NCBI RefSeq assembly: GCF_013388255.1
Contig: NZ_CP058215.1
Coordinates: 1,922,001-1,986,000 of the forward strand
Origin: Methanolobus zinderi
GTDB taxonomy: Archaea; Halobacteriota; Methanosarcinia; Methanosarcinales; Methanosarcinaceae
DNA length: 64,000 nt
Direction: 5' to 3'
Positions 36,367-45,569 of the stretch are shown here, piece by piece. Made by a program: the position numbers and the translations under genes. Under the pieces are notes generated by a model, which was not told the DNA's origin, made no database searches, and worked only from the letters and a program-made list of their open reading frames with translations. The first letter of the stretch is position 1, and each line of letters begins with the position of its first letter.

Positions 36367-39090
36367 ATGCAAAAAACAGCTTATATCAATGATCAGCCAT
36401 ATCCGATACAGGAAGGCGAAACCGTACTGGAATTTGTCAGACGCTCACGTGAAGAAAAACTCATACCAGCACTATGTGATGCGCCACATTTGAAGCCTTT
36501 CGGTGCCTGCAGGTTGTGTAGTGTGGATGTTGCACTGGAGCAGGGAGGACCTGCCAGGGTCATGGCTTCATGTCACACACCTGTTGCCGAAGGAATGTAC
36601 ATCTACCCTTCGACAGAACGCATTCTTAAATTACGTAAAAACATTGTTGAATTGGTGCTAAGTGATCATCCGCAGGATTGTCTGACCTGCGAGGTTAACA
36701 ACAATTGTGAATTACAGGAACTTGCTGCACTCACTGGTATAAGGGATATACGATATCCTGTCGGCAGAGATCACCCTGACAGAAAAAAAGACCTGAGCCA
36801 CCCTTATATTAGCTCCGATCCGTCCAAGTGTATCAATTGTTCACGATGTATAAGAGCATGTGATGAAGTTCAGGGAATGTTCGTACTTAGTATGGCTGAC
36901 AGGGGTTTTGAAAGCAGGGTAATAAAAGGCACTGATAATTCATTGATTGATTCTTCCTGTCTGGGTTGCGGTAGCTGTGTGCAGGCATGCCCCACTTCTG
37001 CTATATCGGATGTCTTTGAGTCCAAATCCGTTGCTGCGGACAGAAAAGTTCAGACCGTCTGTACCTACTGTGGAGTAGGTTGTAATTTGGAAGTGGCTGT
37101 CAAAAACGGAAAGGTCAGATCCATTGAGGGCCCCCTGGACAGCAAGGTCAACCCCGGACAGCTCTGTGTGAAAGGGCGATATGCGTTCTCATTCTATGAT
37201 CATCCAGATCGTATCAGGACACCGCTGATAAAAAAGAACGGGGAGTTTGTTGAAAGTTCCTGGGATGAAGCCTATGAGTTTATTGCCTCCGAACTTAAAC
37301 GAATCATCAAAGAGAACGGACCGGACTACATTGCAGGTATTTCATCTGCAAACTGTCCCAATGAAGAGAACTATCTGATGCAAAAGTTCATGCGTGCGGT
37401 GATCGGTACCAACAATATCGACAATTGTGCACGTGTATGCCATGCACCCACGGCTCTGGGAATGCAGCGAACCTTTGGCACCGGTGCAGCCACCAATTCT
37501 ATTGAAGATATAGATCATACAGATTGTATACTGGTTTTCGGAGCCAATCCCACAGAAGCACATCCTGTGACGGGAGCTAAGATCAAACAGGCTGCAATTC
37601 AGGGCAAGACACTGATAGTTGTTGATCCCCGCCGGACAGAGCTGGCACGTTATGCAGATTATCATCTCCAGCTCAAACCCGGAACCAACGTGGCCCTTTT
37701 GAATCTGTTTTTCTACTACATCATCAAAGAGAATCTGACGGATACCGGATTTATAGAAGAGCGTACCGAAGGATTCGAGGAGTTCCGCCAGCATATACTT
37801 TCACAGAACATCGATGAGCTTGTAAATATCACGGGTGTGGACTGGAATCTGGTACGTGAAGCTGCAATCGCCTATGCCTCTGCAGCGAATGCGATGTCCT
37901 TCCACGGACTGGGAGCAACCGAGAATTCACAGGGAACAGCAACAGTTATGCTCATAGCCAATCTGGCCATGATAACCGGCAATATAGGCCGAAAAGGCGT
38001 TGGTGTTAATCCGCTTAGAGGACAGAACAACGTGCAGGGTGCGGCAGATATGGGCTGCCAGCCAAATCAGGGTGCAGGTTATCTTGATGTGACCGATGAT
38101 GATGTGCATGCCCTGTACGAAAAGTTCTATAGAGCCAGACTTCCCAGGCACGTTGGTTATAAGATCCCGGAGATGTACGAGGCTGCCCTGCAGGATCAAC
38201 TAAAAGCCATGTGGATAGTCGGGGAAAATGTAGTCCAGACAGACCCTAACAGTCAGATGGTGATCGAAGCGTTAAGAAAACTGGATCTCCTGGTAGTTCA
38301 GGAATTGTTCATGACAGAAACCGCAGAGCTTGCCACCGTGGTGCTTCCTGCTGCATCGTTTTTGGAGAAAGAAGGAACGTTCACCAACGGGGAACGCCGC
38401 GTACAGCGTGTGAACAGAGTTATCGATCCTTTACCCGGAACAAAACCAGACGGGCAGATCATCACGGAGATCATGCAACGCATGGGATATCCACAACCCG
38501 ATTATTCGGCACAGGAAGTGCTGGAAGAGATATCCGGAATAGTTCCGTTCTTTAAAGGCATCACATGGAAAAGACTTGGCAAGGATGGACTGCAGTGGCC
38601 TGTGCATGAGGATGGTACTGACACCCCGGTCCTGCATGAAGAGATTTTCAAGCGGGGCAGAGGAGCGTTCTATAAACAAACCTACAAGCAAAGCTTAGAA
38701 CTGCAGGAACACAATAATGGTTATCCTTTCATCCTTACAACCAACCGCGGACTGGAACATTACAATAGCGGAGCAATGACCCGTCGCACACCCAACAGGG
38801 AACTTGTTTCCGGGGACGTGCTTTTGATAAACCCCGCTGATGCAGGGAAATATACAATCGAGGATGGAGATATGGTCTGTGTGGAATCACCTCGCGGAAA
38901 GACAGATATCAGGGCTCAAATCTCAAATGCAGTCAAAAGAGGAGTTCTGAGTACCACATTCCACTTCCCGGATGTAATGATAAACAATATAACATCCGAT
39001 GTTTATGACAGTGATTCCCTGTGTCCGGAATACAAGGTAGTGGCTGTGCGGATAAGGAAAAGCAAAGGATTACACAAAATCAGGAATTAA
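36367..39090 (+). CDS. molybdenum/tungsten formate dehydrogenase alpha subunit, NuoG-like N-terminus, Cys-type
   Basis: Oxidises formate, or reduces CO2, at a bis-MGD Mo/W site. Domains in order: [2Fe-2S] with C37, C48, C51, C69; His-Cys cluster H101-C105-C108-C114; a two-cluster ferredoxin domain (C155-C165 and C198-C208); cofactor-proximal [4Fe-4S] C232, C235, C239, C267; then the molybdopterin domains. The active-site block NNIDNCARVCHAPT has C358 followed by His, the FDH signature with Cys (TGC at 37438) in place of selenocysteine. MGCQPNQGAGYLDV and the C-terminal MGD-binding domain are present. This separates it from NuoG and from nitrate reductases. Its 907 residues match Fds-type FdhA. 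Confidence 0.9.
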   Translation: MQKTAYINDQPYPIQEGETVLEFVRRSREEKLIPALCDAPHLKPFGACRLCSVDVALEQGGPARVMASCHTPVAEGMYIYPSTERILKLRKNIVELVLSDHPQDCLTCEVNNNCELQELAALTGIRDIRYPVGRDHPDRKKDLSHPYISSDPSKCINCSRCIRACDEVQGMFVLSMADRGFESRVIKGTDNSLIDSSCLGCGSCVQACPTSAISDVFESKSVAADRKVQTVCTYCGVGCNLEVAVKNGKVRSIEGPLDSKVNPGQLCVKGRYAFSFYDHPDRIRTPLIKKNGEFVESSWDEAYEFIASELKRIIKENGPDYIAGISSANCPNEENYLMQKFMRAVIGTNNIDNCARVCHAPTALGMQRTFGTGAATNSIEDIDHTDCILVFGANPTEAHPVTGAKIKQAAIQGKTLIVVDPRRTELARYADYHLQLKPGTNVALLNLFFYYIIKENLTDTGFIEERTEGFEEFRQHILSQNIDELVNITGVDWNLVREAAIAYASAANAMSFHGLGATENSQGTATVMLIANLAMITGNIGRKGVGVNPLRGQNNVQGAADMGCQPNQGAGYLDVTDDDVHALYEKFYRARLPRHVGYKIPEMYEAALQDQLKAMWIVGENVVQTDPNSQMVIEALRKLDLLVVQELFMTETAELATVVLPAASFLEKEGTFTNGERRVQRVNRVIDPLPGTKPDGQIITEIMQRMGYPQPDYSAQEVLEEISGIVPFFKGITWKRLGKDGLQWPVHEDGTDTPVLHEEIFKRGRGAFYKQTYKQSLELQEHNNGYPFILTTNRGLEHYNSGAMTRRTPNRELVSGDVLLINPADAGKYTIEDGDMVCVESPRGKTDIRAQISNAVKRGVLSTTFHFPDVMINNITSDVYDSDSLCPEYKVVAVRIRKSKGLHKIRN

Positions 39091-39104
39091 TTCAACTTTC
39101 CCAG

Positions 39105-39176
39105 TGGACCCGGCGGGATTTGAACCCGCGGCCTTTACGTTGCGAACGTAACGATCTCCCCCTGATCTACGAGCCC
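39105..39176 (-). tRNA. tRNA-Ala (anticodon CGC)
   Basis: Folds as a complete 72-base cloverleaf: a 7-bp acceptor stem with the G3-U70 pair that marks alanine tRNA, D arm GATC...GATC, anticodon stem TTACG/CGTAA with loop TTCGCAA (anticodon CGC, codon GCG), and T arm GCGGG-TTCAAAT-CCCGC. The discriminator base is A. CCA is not encoded. Its 3' end is 14 bases from the end of the formate dehydrogenase gene. It lies just downstream of EF-1beta on the same strand. Confidence 0.97.
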
Positions 39177-39219
39177 AAAAACAGAGATAAAAAAGAAAAT
39201 AAAAGAAAAAAGATAACGG

Positions 39220-39489
39220 TTATACAGGTCTTCCGACTTCTGTTACCATTACGCTTTCAACGCCTTCGACTGCTGCAAAGGCTTCCTCGACCTTCTCGGT
39301 ACCGCCTTCGAGGTCACCTACAAGGATGACCATCATGAGTGCCTTCAGACCAAAAGCAATAGGTTCTTCCTTGGATGTTCCGAAAGTTGCACCCTCTGGC
39401 AGTGCTTCAATAAGTCTTCCTTTGAGTGCTGTAAGATCGGTATCTACATCTACAGGCATTACTTTGATTGTTGCTGCTACTTCTCCCAT
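39220..39489 (-). CDS. translation elongation factor 1-beta
   Basis: Archaeal aEF-1beta, the nucleotide exchange factor for EF-1alpha, 89 residues. The family pattern is seen from MGEVAATIKVMPVDVDTDLTALK to PIAFGLKALMMVILVGDLEGGTEKVEEAF. GAGGTGAAACAG upstream overlaps the stop of the zinc-finger gene, so the pair is coupled. A T-rich stretch follows before tRNA-Ala. Confidence 0.95.
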   Translation of the reverse strand: MGEVAATIKVMPVDVDTDLTALKGRLIEALPEGATFGTSKEEPIAFGLKALMMVILVGDLEGGTEKVEEAFAAVEGVESVMVTEVGRPV

Positions 39490-39499
39490 CTGTTTCACC

Positions 39500-39667
39500 T
39501 CAAGGTCCTACAAAGCCACATTTCGGACAGGTATATGGATTGCTCTGCTGTCTGCAGCTTACACACCTTCCAAGTTCTCTGCCACAGCTTGGGCATGGGA
39601 AGCGTGCAAATCCGGAATCTACCAGCCTTTTGCCGCATGCGGTACACTTTTCAACTTTATTTGCCAT
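39500..39667 (-). CDS. micro zinc-finger protein with four CxxC motifs, HVO_2753-like
   Basis: A 55-residue protein with CTAC, CPSC, CVSC and CPKC, enough for two zinc ribbons. This matches the conserved archaeal small zinc-finger family (DUF1610/HVO_2753-like) that is commonly found next to EF-1beta. ATG 39667 follows AAAGGAG. The EF-1beta gene starts ten bases downstream. The pairing suggests a translation-related role, though none is assigned. Confidence 0.88.
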   Translation of the reverse strand: MANKVEKCTACGKRLVDSGFARFPCPSCGRELGRCVSCRQQSNPYTCPKCGFVGP

Positions 39668-39769
39668 ACAAATTCTCCTTTAAGCGTGATATCTGAACAA
39701 TATGAACTCAACTTATAATGCTGAAAAATTCAGCATGTCGATGATTTGAGTACATACGCAGTATATAAT

Positions 39770-40411
39770 TTAAATATTCCCCTTGATATGTGTCCCCACG
39801 ACGTCATTCCCGAGAACGGCATCAACTACCCTTTCGGGATGTTTACCATTGACAATGATACAGTCCATACGATACTTTTTCAAAAATCGTGGCAGCGTAT
39901 TGTCCATACAGGTTGATCCCATACTAAGGACCTCATCTGCTGTCATCCATGTCTGTACCACATCTTCCGCATACACTCCGTCCACGTCCGTGACCTTGAT
40001 GAATCTGGCACCAAGTTTCCAGGCAATCCATGCTGCTATTGTATCGGATGTCACATCCCATGAATGGGGAAGCTTGTCAACTTCCCTGAGCATCCGGTAT
40101 GGAAGCAGCATTGTAACTCCTTTCGGCAGGGCCTCAATGGAATCCGTGTAAGGCAGATCATTTCTGTCCAGTATATAGTAGGCATATTGTTCCATGGCAA
40201 GGATCGCCATCCAGTGAGCTGCATCCTCACTTATACCGTATTTATCACTTGCAGCACGAACCCCGTCTGCAAACGGTCCGCCTCCGGGCACTATGAGTAT
40301 TGAAAATCCGTCCCGAACCTTATCTTTACCAAAGTTAGCCGATAGTGATCTGACAACCGCAGACGCATCTGCCATCAGACTGCCACCTAATTTTACAACC
40401 ACCCTTTCCAT
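39770..40411 (-). CDS. mfnE: amino acid kinase-family methanofuran enzyme MfnE
   Basis: Probable kinase acting on the aminomethylfuran phosphate intermediate of methanofuran synthesis. The amino acid kinase fold is seen from VVVKLGGSLMADASAV to SILIVPGGGPFADGVRAA, and the nucleotide segment FIKVTDVDGVYAED is present. It has 213 residues. It is last of a tight three-gene set mfnD-mfnF-mfnE, 18 bases after mfnF, with AGGTAATTAAT upstream. The gene set makes the pathway call firmer than the fold alone. Confidence 0.87.
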   Translation of the reverse strand: MERVVVKLGGSLMADASAVVRSLSANFGKDKVRDGFSILIVPGGGPFADGVRAASDKYGISEDAAHWMAILAMEQYAYYILDRNDLPYTDSIEALPKGVTMLLPYRMLREVDKLPHSWDVTSDTIAAWIAWKLGARFIKVTDVDGVYAEDVVQTWMTADEVLSMGSTCMDNTLPRFLKKYRMDCIIVNGKHPERVVDAVLGNDVVGTHIKGNI

Positions 40412-40429
40412 ATTAATTACCTGTTAAAC

Positions 40430-41419
40430 TTATGCCTTTTTTTCTTTTAAAGCATCTGCCTCGAACATCCTCGCGGCAGCGTACGCCGGAAAGACCTTTG
40501 ATATCTCATAGCCCCATTTTTCAGCAACGGATATGGATTCAAATCCAAGCCTCTTTGCAGCATCACGGATCAGGAACTCACCGATACCTGCAGATACTAT
40601 TCTATCAAGCTCATTCTCCTCTGCGACCTGTGATATTGCTTCACTGAGTACAGTGATCTGTTTTTCCTTTACCTGCTCTGCTATGCGGAACACATCATCA
40701 GGAGATATTTCAGCAAGATCTGCACAGACAACCCTTGCAAGCCTGCGCATGGCATCGGTCCTGGTTTTCCCTGCACCGTCTGCAGTCTCACATGTATAGA
40801 GTTCTTCAGAGATATCATCCAGAACAAGGTATGCATCTGCGGTGGTCGCGAAAAGTTCGGAAGACACACGGCATTTTCCGGCATCCACATCCAGACTGTC
40901 AAGAAGATATGCAAGATTTGTCCTCAGGACACCCGAGTAGACAAGCTCGCTGCGAACAAGCCGTGAGAAATCGGACATACCTGCCACATGTCTGCCATCC
41001 TTTATAGGAATTATATCACTGGTCGTACTTCCCATATCAACAAATATACAGTCACCGATCTCATTACCTATCAGGTTTGCAGATGCGGCCCAGTTGGCTG
41101 CAGCAAGTTTACGCAGGTCTCCCGACCCGTCATAGAATTTGCCTTCACTGTCAACATAGCGGATATCGCAGTCAAATGCATTCTCCACGGATTCCATAAT
41201 AAAGCTGATTCCTGCATCCTTGTCTTCAAAACAGTCTGCAAGCTCACCGGTCATCACAACACTTACTCCGTCAGGACCATGTTCTTCGGCTATCTCTTCC
41301 AGAGCTTCCGGAAGCCTGGTGTCCTTCCACAAAGGAATGTAGTGCAATTCAATAGTCTCGCCATCGGCAGAAGCAAGTTTTGTATTTGCACCACCGATAT
41401 CAATTCCGATTATTTTCAT
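40430..41419 (-). CDS. mfnF: methanofuran assembly enzyme MfnF (H4MPT-linked C1 pathway family)
   Basis: Joins the furan and gamma-glutamyltyramine moieties in methanofuran biosynthesis, by family assignment. An ASKHA-like ATPase fold has IGIDIGGANTKLASADG at the N-terminus, DCIFVDMGSTTSDIIPI as phosphate 2 and VSAGIGEFLIRDAA as the adenosine motif. It has 329 residues. Its ATG overlaps the mfnD stop by four bases (ATGA). Confidence 0.87.
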   Translation of the reverse strand: MKIIGIDIGGANTKLASADGETIELHYIPLWKDTRLPEALEEIAEEHGPDGVSVVMTGELADCFEDKDAGISFIMESVENAFDCDIRYVDSEGKFYDGSGDLRKLAAANWAASANLIGNEIGDCIFVDMGSTTSDIIPIKDGRHVAGMSDFSRLVRSELVYSGVLRTNLAYLLDSLDVDAGKCRVSSELFATTADAYLVLDDISEELYTCETADGAGKTRTDAMRRLARVVCADLAEISPDDVFRIAEQVKEKQITVLSEAISQVAEENELDRIVSAGIGEFLIRDAAKRLGFESISVAEKWGYEISKVFPAYAAARMFEADALKEKKA

Positions 41420-42339
41420 ATAATATCCTCAAAGTCATCTTTTGTGAACGAGAACTCTCCTTCAAGGTCAACTGTATCAGGAAGATCTCCTGATATGTTC
41501 TTCAGGAGAAGATCACCAATCTCGGCTTTCAGTGTCCTCGCAAGTCCGAAAACAGCACTTGTTGGCCGTGGGTTCACATCGACTATATAACTATCCTTTT
41601 CACCATGTACGATGTCAATTCCGATATAACCGTTACATTTCAGTGCTTTTGCAGTAGCACCTGCAATATCAAACAGTTCTTTCTCATAATCTGTCATGTA
41701 AGGTACCATGTTACCGTGATAGCTTACACCCGAATCCGGGTTTTTGTGATCGATCTCAATGAACTGTTTATTCACGCTGAGTGGAAGTATCTTTTTTCCG
41801 CTTATAAGGCTTACACTGAGGTGTTCACCCTCGATGTATTCATTCGCAATGAATCCTTCTTCAGCATCATTACAATGCGAGATTCTCACACCCTCGGATG
41901 CACATCCGAATCTTGGTTTTATCAGGCACAGACCCTGATATTCTTTATCATAAATTTCTGGCACATTTATAGAACATGCCCGCAATTTCCGGGTGCACTC
42001 CAGTTTATCAGCACAGATACTGACAGATTCAGGCGAGCATCCCAGATTTAGCGTGTTATCCTTAATAATTGCCGAGAGTTCAGCAAGCATCTCATCCGGA
42101 CCGATAACAAGCCCTGCATCACATTTTGCCGCTTCGCTCTCAAGTACATTTTCGAAATCTTCAATGCAGGATCTGATTGCTCTTCCTCTACTGAATTTCG
42201 GACCGGACGAAAGGTATACGACCTCATGCCCGAGCCTTGAGAAACTGTCCACAAGTGTCCCGAGCATGGCTGCGCCTTCCAGCATCAGGGTCCCTTCAAG
42301 ACCTGCTCCGACAGCGTACTCTGCAAGAAGTATTTTCAT
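41416..42339 (-). CDS. mfnD: tyramine--L-glutamate ligase MfnD, ATP-grasp
   Basis: ATP-grasp ligase of 307 residues that makes gamma-glutamyltyramine for methanofuran. The N-terminal domain starts KILLAEYAVGAGL. The ATP-grasp core shows CLIKPRFGCASEGVRI, FIANEYIEGEHLSVSLI, and the metal site IDIVHGEKDSYIVDVNPRPTSA. It is first in the mfnD-F-E operon. There is an AT-rich promoter region upstream, shared divergently with the membrane protein gene at 42454. Confidence 0.87.
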   Translation of the reverse strand: MKILLAEYAVGAGLEGTLMLEGAAMLGTLVDSFSRLGHEVVYLSSGPKFSRGRAIRSCIEDFENVLESEAAKCDAGLVIGPDEMLAELSAIIKDNTLNLGCSPESVSICADKLECTRKLRACSINVPEIYDKEYQGLCLIKPRFGCASEGVRISHCNDAEEGFIANEYIEGEHLSVSLISGKKILPLSVNKQFIEIDHKNPDSGVSYHGNMVPYMTDYEKELFDIAGATAKALKCNGYIGIDIVHGEKDSYIVDVNPRPTSAVFGLARTLKAEIGDLLLKNISGDLPDTVDLEGEFSFTKDDFEDII

Positions 42340-42453
42340 GTTGCATGCAAGTGCATTATTTAATATATTATTTGCTATTACTATGACTTGTTACTAATAA
42401 TATAAATTAAAAATAAATATATACTATCAAGTGAATTAGAAGCAGGGATGAAT

Positions 42454-42861
42454 ATGGAATTTAATGCTGACAATCCGTTTGTGCAGGCTATTGCAGTATC
42501 CACCACACTGGCGATATTCATGATAGGCGTGGCCATGGGTATTATGAATCTGGCAGAAACAGGCTCTCCTTCTGTCCCCTTTCCGATCATACTGCTGATG
42601 TTCGCCGTAATCTTTATTGCAGGTTCGGTCTATTTTGAGGACAGGGGTGCCGATTATCTTGGATCACTAATCGGAGGAGCCATTGCATCATTTGTTGCAA
42701 CCTTTTCGGCAACTGCCTTCTTTACAGGCATCAGATATGCAATGGCAGAAGGTATCAGTACTGTCGGATGGGGACATCTGATCTCAGCCCTTGCCATATG
42801 CATGGTTGTGAGCATGCTCATAATCAGGACCCTTCAACATAAGCTACAGTCGGCTTACTAG
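42454..42861 (+). CDS. four-helix membrane protein of unknown function
   Basis: 135 residues with four predicted membrane helices (FVQAIAVSTTLAIFMIGVAMG; PIILLMFAVIFIAGSVYF; YLGSLIGGAIASFVATFSATAFF; HLISALAICMVVSMLII) and short charged loops. I do not recognise a family. ATG 42454 is preferred over one two codons upstream because AGGGATG is better spaced. It is divergent from mfnD and upstream of grpE, but a separate TATA box before grpE makes a joint operon unlikely. Confidence 0.75.
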   Translation: MEFNADNPFVQAIAVSTTLAIFMIGVAMGIMNLAETGSPSVPFPIILLMFAVIFIAGSVYFEDRGADYLGSLIGGAIASFVATFSATAFFTGIRYAMAEGISTVGWGHLISALAICMVVSMLIIRTLQHKLQSAY

Positions 42862-42952
42862 TATCATATAATATAGATATTATCAATTATATCGATATTT
42901 TTTCAACTAAATCGTCTCTTTTTTTGCAAAAACCTTCTTAAGATCCGAAAAC

Positions 42953-42960
42953 TATTTATA
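42953..42960 (+). promoter_or_regulatory. TATA box of the grpE-dnaK genes
   Basis: TATTTATA preceded by CCGAAAAC. Transcription start would be near 42985, about 35 bases before grpE. No CIRCE element or other known heat-shock operator is seen. Confidence 0.6.
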
Positions 42961-43021
42961 GAACCCCTGACAATGACTAGTGCGTACACTCAATCATACA
43001 TTGAACTCTGGAGATATTGAG

Positions 43022-43558
43022 ATGGATAAAGAACCTGAGAATAGTGGTGATCTTGGTTCGGAAACAGCGAACCCCGCCAAAGATGAGTGCCCGGCCGAAG
43101 ATGAGGCTGCGCAACTTAGGGAAAAGCTGTTACGACTCACTGCAGAATTTGACAATTTCAGGAAAAGAAGTATTCGCGAAAGGGAAGAATACCGCAAGTT
43201 CGCAGTCGAACAGATAATCACAGAGTTACTTGAAGTTTATGACAACTTTGAGAGGGCAATAGAATCTGCAAAACAGACGGATGACATTGAATCTGTCGTG
43301 AAGGGTGTAGAAATGGTCTTCAAACAATTCACTTCGATCCTTGAGAAGGAAGGTCTTCAAAAGATCGAGTGCCACGGAGAGGAATTCGATCCAAACCTGC
43401 ACGAAGCCATAATGCATGTTGAACACCCCGAACACGAAGAAGGAAAGGTCGTCAATGTCTGCAAACCCGGTTATTACCTCCATACGAAGGTGATAAGACC
43501 GGCAATGGTCGCAGTATCAAAGAAGCCCGATGAAGAAGAAAAGAACTCTTCAAAGTAA
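43022..43558 (+). CDS. grpE: nucleotide exchange factor GrpE
   Basis: Exchange factor for DnaK, 178 residues. An acidic N-terminal tail precedes a long helix (AAQLREKLLRLTAEFDNFRKRSIREREEYRKFA) and a C-terminal beta wing with EEFDPNLHEAIMHVE and GKVVNVCKPGYYLHTKVIRPAMVAVSK. ATG 43022 follows GGAGAT. An in-frame start 14 codons upstream lacks a site. First of grpE-dnaK-dnaJ, a set known in Methanosarcinales and thought to come from bacteria. Confidence 0.95.
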   Translation: MDKEPENSGDLGSETANPAKDECPAEDEAAQLREKLLRLTAEFDNFRKRSIREREEYRKFAVEQIITELLEVYDNFERAIESAKQTDDIESVVKGVEMVFKQFTSILEKEGLQKIECHGEEFDPNLHEAIMHVEHPEHEEGKVVNVCKPGYYLHTKVIRPAMVAVSKKPDEEEKNSSK

Positions 43559-43620
43559 GAGTGCTGTAAAATAAAATAAGAACATAATAGTACGTATCAA
43601 TTAATGAAGAGGTAATTAGT

Positions 43621-45486
43621 ATGGGAAAGATTTTGGGAATTGACCTTGGAACAACAAATTCATGTATGGCGGTTATCGAAGGTGGGGAGCCTACTATAAT
43701 CCCGAATGCCGAAGGTGGCAGAACAACACCCTCAGTTGTTGCCTTTTCCAAGAAGGGGGAAAAGCTTGTCGGACAGATTGCCAAAAGACAGGTGATCACA
43801 AATCCGGATAACAGTGTAAGTTCCATTAAGAGACATATCGGTGAAGGAGATTACACAGTAGATCTCAACGGAAAGGACTACACCCCACAGGAGATCTCGG
43901 CAATGATCCTGCGCAAGCTCAAGGACGATGCCGAAGCATATCTTGGTGAGACTATAACAGAGGCAGTTATCACTGTACCTGCATACTTCGACGACTCACA
44001 GAGACAGGCAACAAAGGACGCAGGTTCCATTGCAGGTTTTAATGTAAGAAGGATTATCAACGAGCCGACCGCAGCATCACTTGCCTACGGAATTGACAAG
44101 GAAGAAGGCGACCATAAGATCATGGTATATGACCTTGGAGGAGGTACATTCGACGTATCCGTCCTTGAGCTCGGAGAAGGAGTCTTTGAAGTTCTTTCCA
44201 CAAGCGGTGACACACACCTTGGTGGAGATGATTTCGACAAGAGAATTGTTGATCACATTGTCAATGAATTCAAGAAGGAAGAAGGAATCGACCTTTCCAA
44301 GGATAAAGCTGCAATGCAGCGTCTGAAGGATGCAGCAGAGAAGGCAAAGATCGAGCTCTCCAGTACAACATCCACAAATGTCAACCTGCCTTTCGTTACT
44401 GCAGATTCCGACGGACAGCCCAAACATATTGATATGGACATCACAAGGGCACAGTTCGAGAAGATGGTCTCAGACCTGCTCGACAAGACACTGGTATCTG
44501 TCAACCGTGCACTTGAGGATGCAAAGCTCAAGCCTGCAGACCTCGAAAAAGTATTGCTGATCGGTGGTTCCACAAGAATCCCGGCAGTCGTTGAACTTGT
44601 ACGCAAGGCCACAGGCAAGGACCCCTACAAGAACATCAACCCTGACGAAGCAGTAGCTATCGGTGCGGCTGTCCAGGCCGGAGTTCTCAGCGGAGAGGTC
44701 CACGATGTGCTCCTGCTCGATGTCACACCGCTGACCCTTGGTATCGAGACACTTGGAGGAGTTGCGACACCTCTTATCGAGAGGAACACGACAATACCAA
44801 CAAAGAAGAGCCAGATATTCTCCACCGCCGCTGACAACCAGCCATCCGTTGAGATCAACGTCCTTCAGGGTGAGAGAGGTATTGCATCTGCGAACCAGAC
44901 ACTTGGAAAGTTCACACTTGACGGCATTCCTCCCGCACCAAGAGGTGTTCCGCAGATAGAGGTAACTTTTGATATCGATGCAAACGGTATCCTTCATGTT
45001 ACAGCAAAGGACCTTGGTACCGGCAAGCAGCAGTCTATATCCATCCAGAAGCCAGGCGGTCTCAGCGATGAGGAGATCGACAGGATGGTAAAGGATGCTG
45101 AAGCACACGCAGAGGAAGATAAGAAGCGTAAGGAAGAAGTAGAGGTCAAGAACACGGCTGAATCCCTTATCAATGCAACTGAGAAGACCCTCGAAGAAGC
45201 CGGAGATGTTGCAACAGCCGAGCAGAAATCAAAGGTCGAAGAGGCAAAGGAGGATCTGAAGAAGGCAATGGAAGGCGAGGATATCGAGGATATCAAGACC
45301 AAGACCGAAGCCCTCCAGACTGCCATGTATGACATATCCGCTGCAATGTACCAGAAGGCACAGGAAGAGGCTGCTTCAGCCGCTTCAGCCGAGGAGGGTG
45401 CAGCATCCTCAGCGGAAGGATCCTCTGATGAGGACATCGTTGATGCTGACTATGAAGTAGTCGACGACGATGAGAAGCAGAGCTAA
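43621..45486 (+). CDS. dnaK: chaperone DnaK (Hsp70)
   Basis: 621-residue Hsp70. The ATPase domain begins [18 protein letters not shown] and shows [15 protein letters not shown] and [11 protein letters not shown]. The substrate domain contains [17 protein letters not shown]. The acidic C-terminal tail is [30 protein letters not shown] lies upstream of the ATG. A terminator-like hairpin follows before dnaJ. Confidence 0.98.
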   Translation: MGKILGIDLGTTNSCMAVIEGGEPTIIPNAEGGRTTPSVVAFSKKGEKLVGQIAKRQVITNPDNSVSSIKRHIGEGDYTVDLNGKDYTPQEISAMILRKLKDDAEAYLGETITEAVITVPAYFDDSQRQATKDAGSIAGFNVRRIINEPTAASLAYGIDKEEGDHKIMVYDLGGGTFDVSVLELGEGVFEVLSTSGDTHLGGDDFDKRIVDHIVNEFKKEEGIDLSKDKAAMQRLKDAAEKAKIELSSTTSTNVNLPFVTADSDGQPKHIDMDITRAQFEKMVSDLLDKTLVSVNRALEDAKLKPADLEKVLLIGGSTRIPAVVELVRKATGKDPYKNINPDEAVAIGAAVQAGVLSGEVHDVLLLDVTPLTLGIETLGGVATPLIERNTTIPTKKSQIFSTAADNQPSVEINVLQGERGIASANQTLGKFTLDGIPPAPRGVPQIEVTFDIDANGILHVTAKDLGTGKQQSISIQKPGGLSDEEIDRMVKDAEAHAEEDKKRKEEVEVKNTAESLINATEKTLEEAGDVATAEQKSKVEEAKEDLKKAMEGEDIEDIKTKTEALQTAMYDISAAMYQKAQEEAASAASAEEGAASSAEGSSDEDIVDADYEVVDDDEKQS

Positions 45487-45497
45487 GAAAACTACAA

Positions 45498-45540
45498 GTA
45501 AGATACTGCAATTGTGACAGTATCTTACATTGATATTTTT
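45498..45540 (+). terminator. terminator-like hairpin between dnaK and dnaJ
   Basis: Perfect 11-bp stem GTAAGATACTG / CAGTATCTTAC with a 9-base loop, 11 bases after the dnaK stop, followed by a T-run (45536-45540). Suggests partial or full separation of the dnaJ transcript. Confidence 0.65.
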
Positions 45541-45569
45541 ATAGCAGAGGAAATTCACAGGAATCATAC

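Noticed and set aside
36367-39090. possibility that this is a complex I NuoG subunit or a nitrate reductase
   Set aside because: The active-site block CARVCHAPT with Cys-His is specific to formate dehydrogenases, and no other complex I genes are near. NuoG lacks this residue pair.
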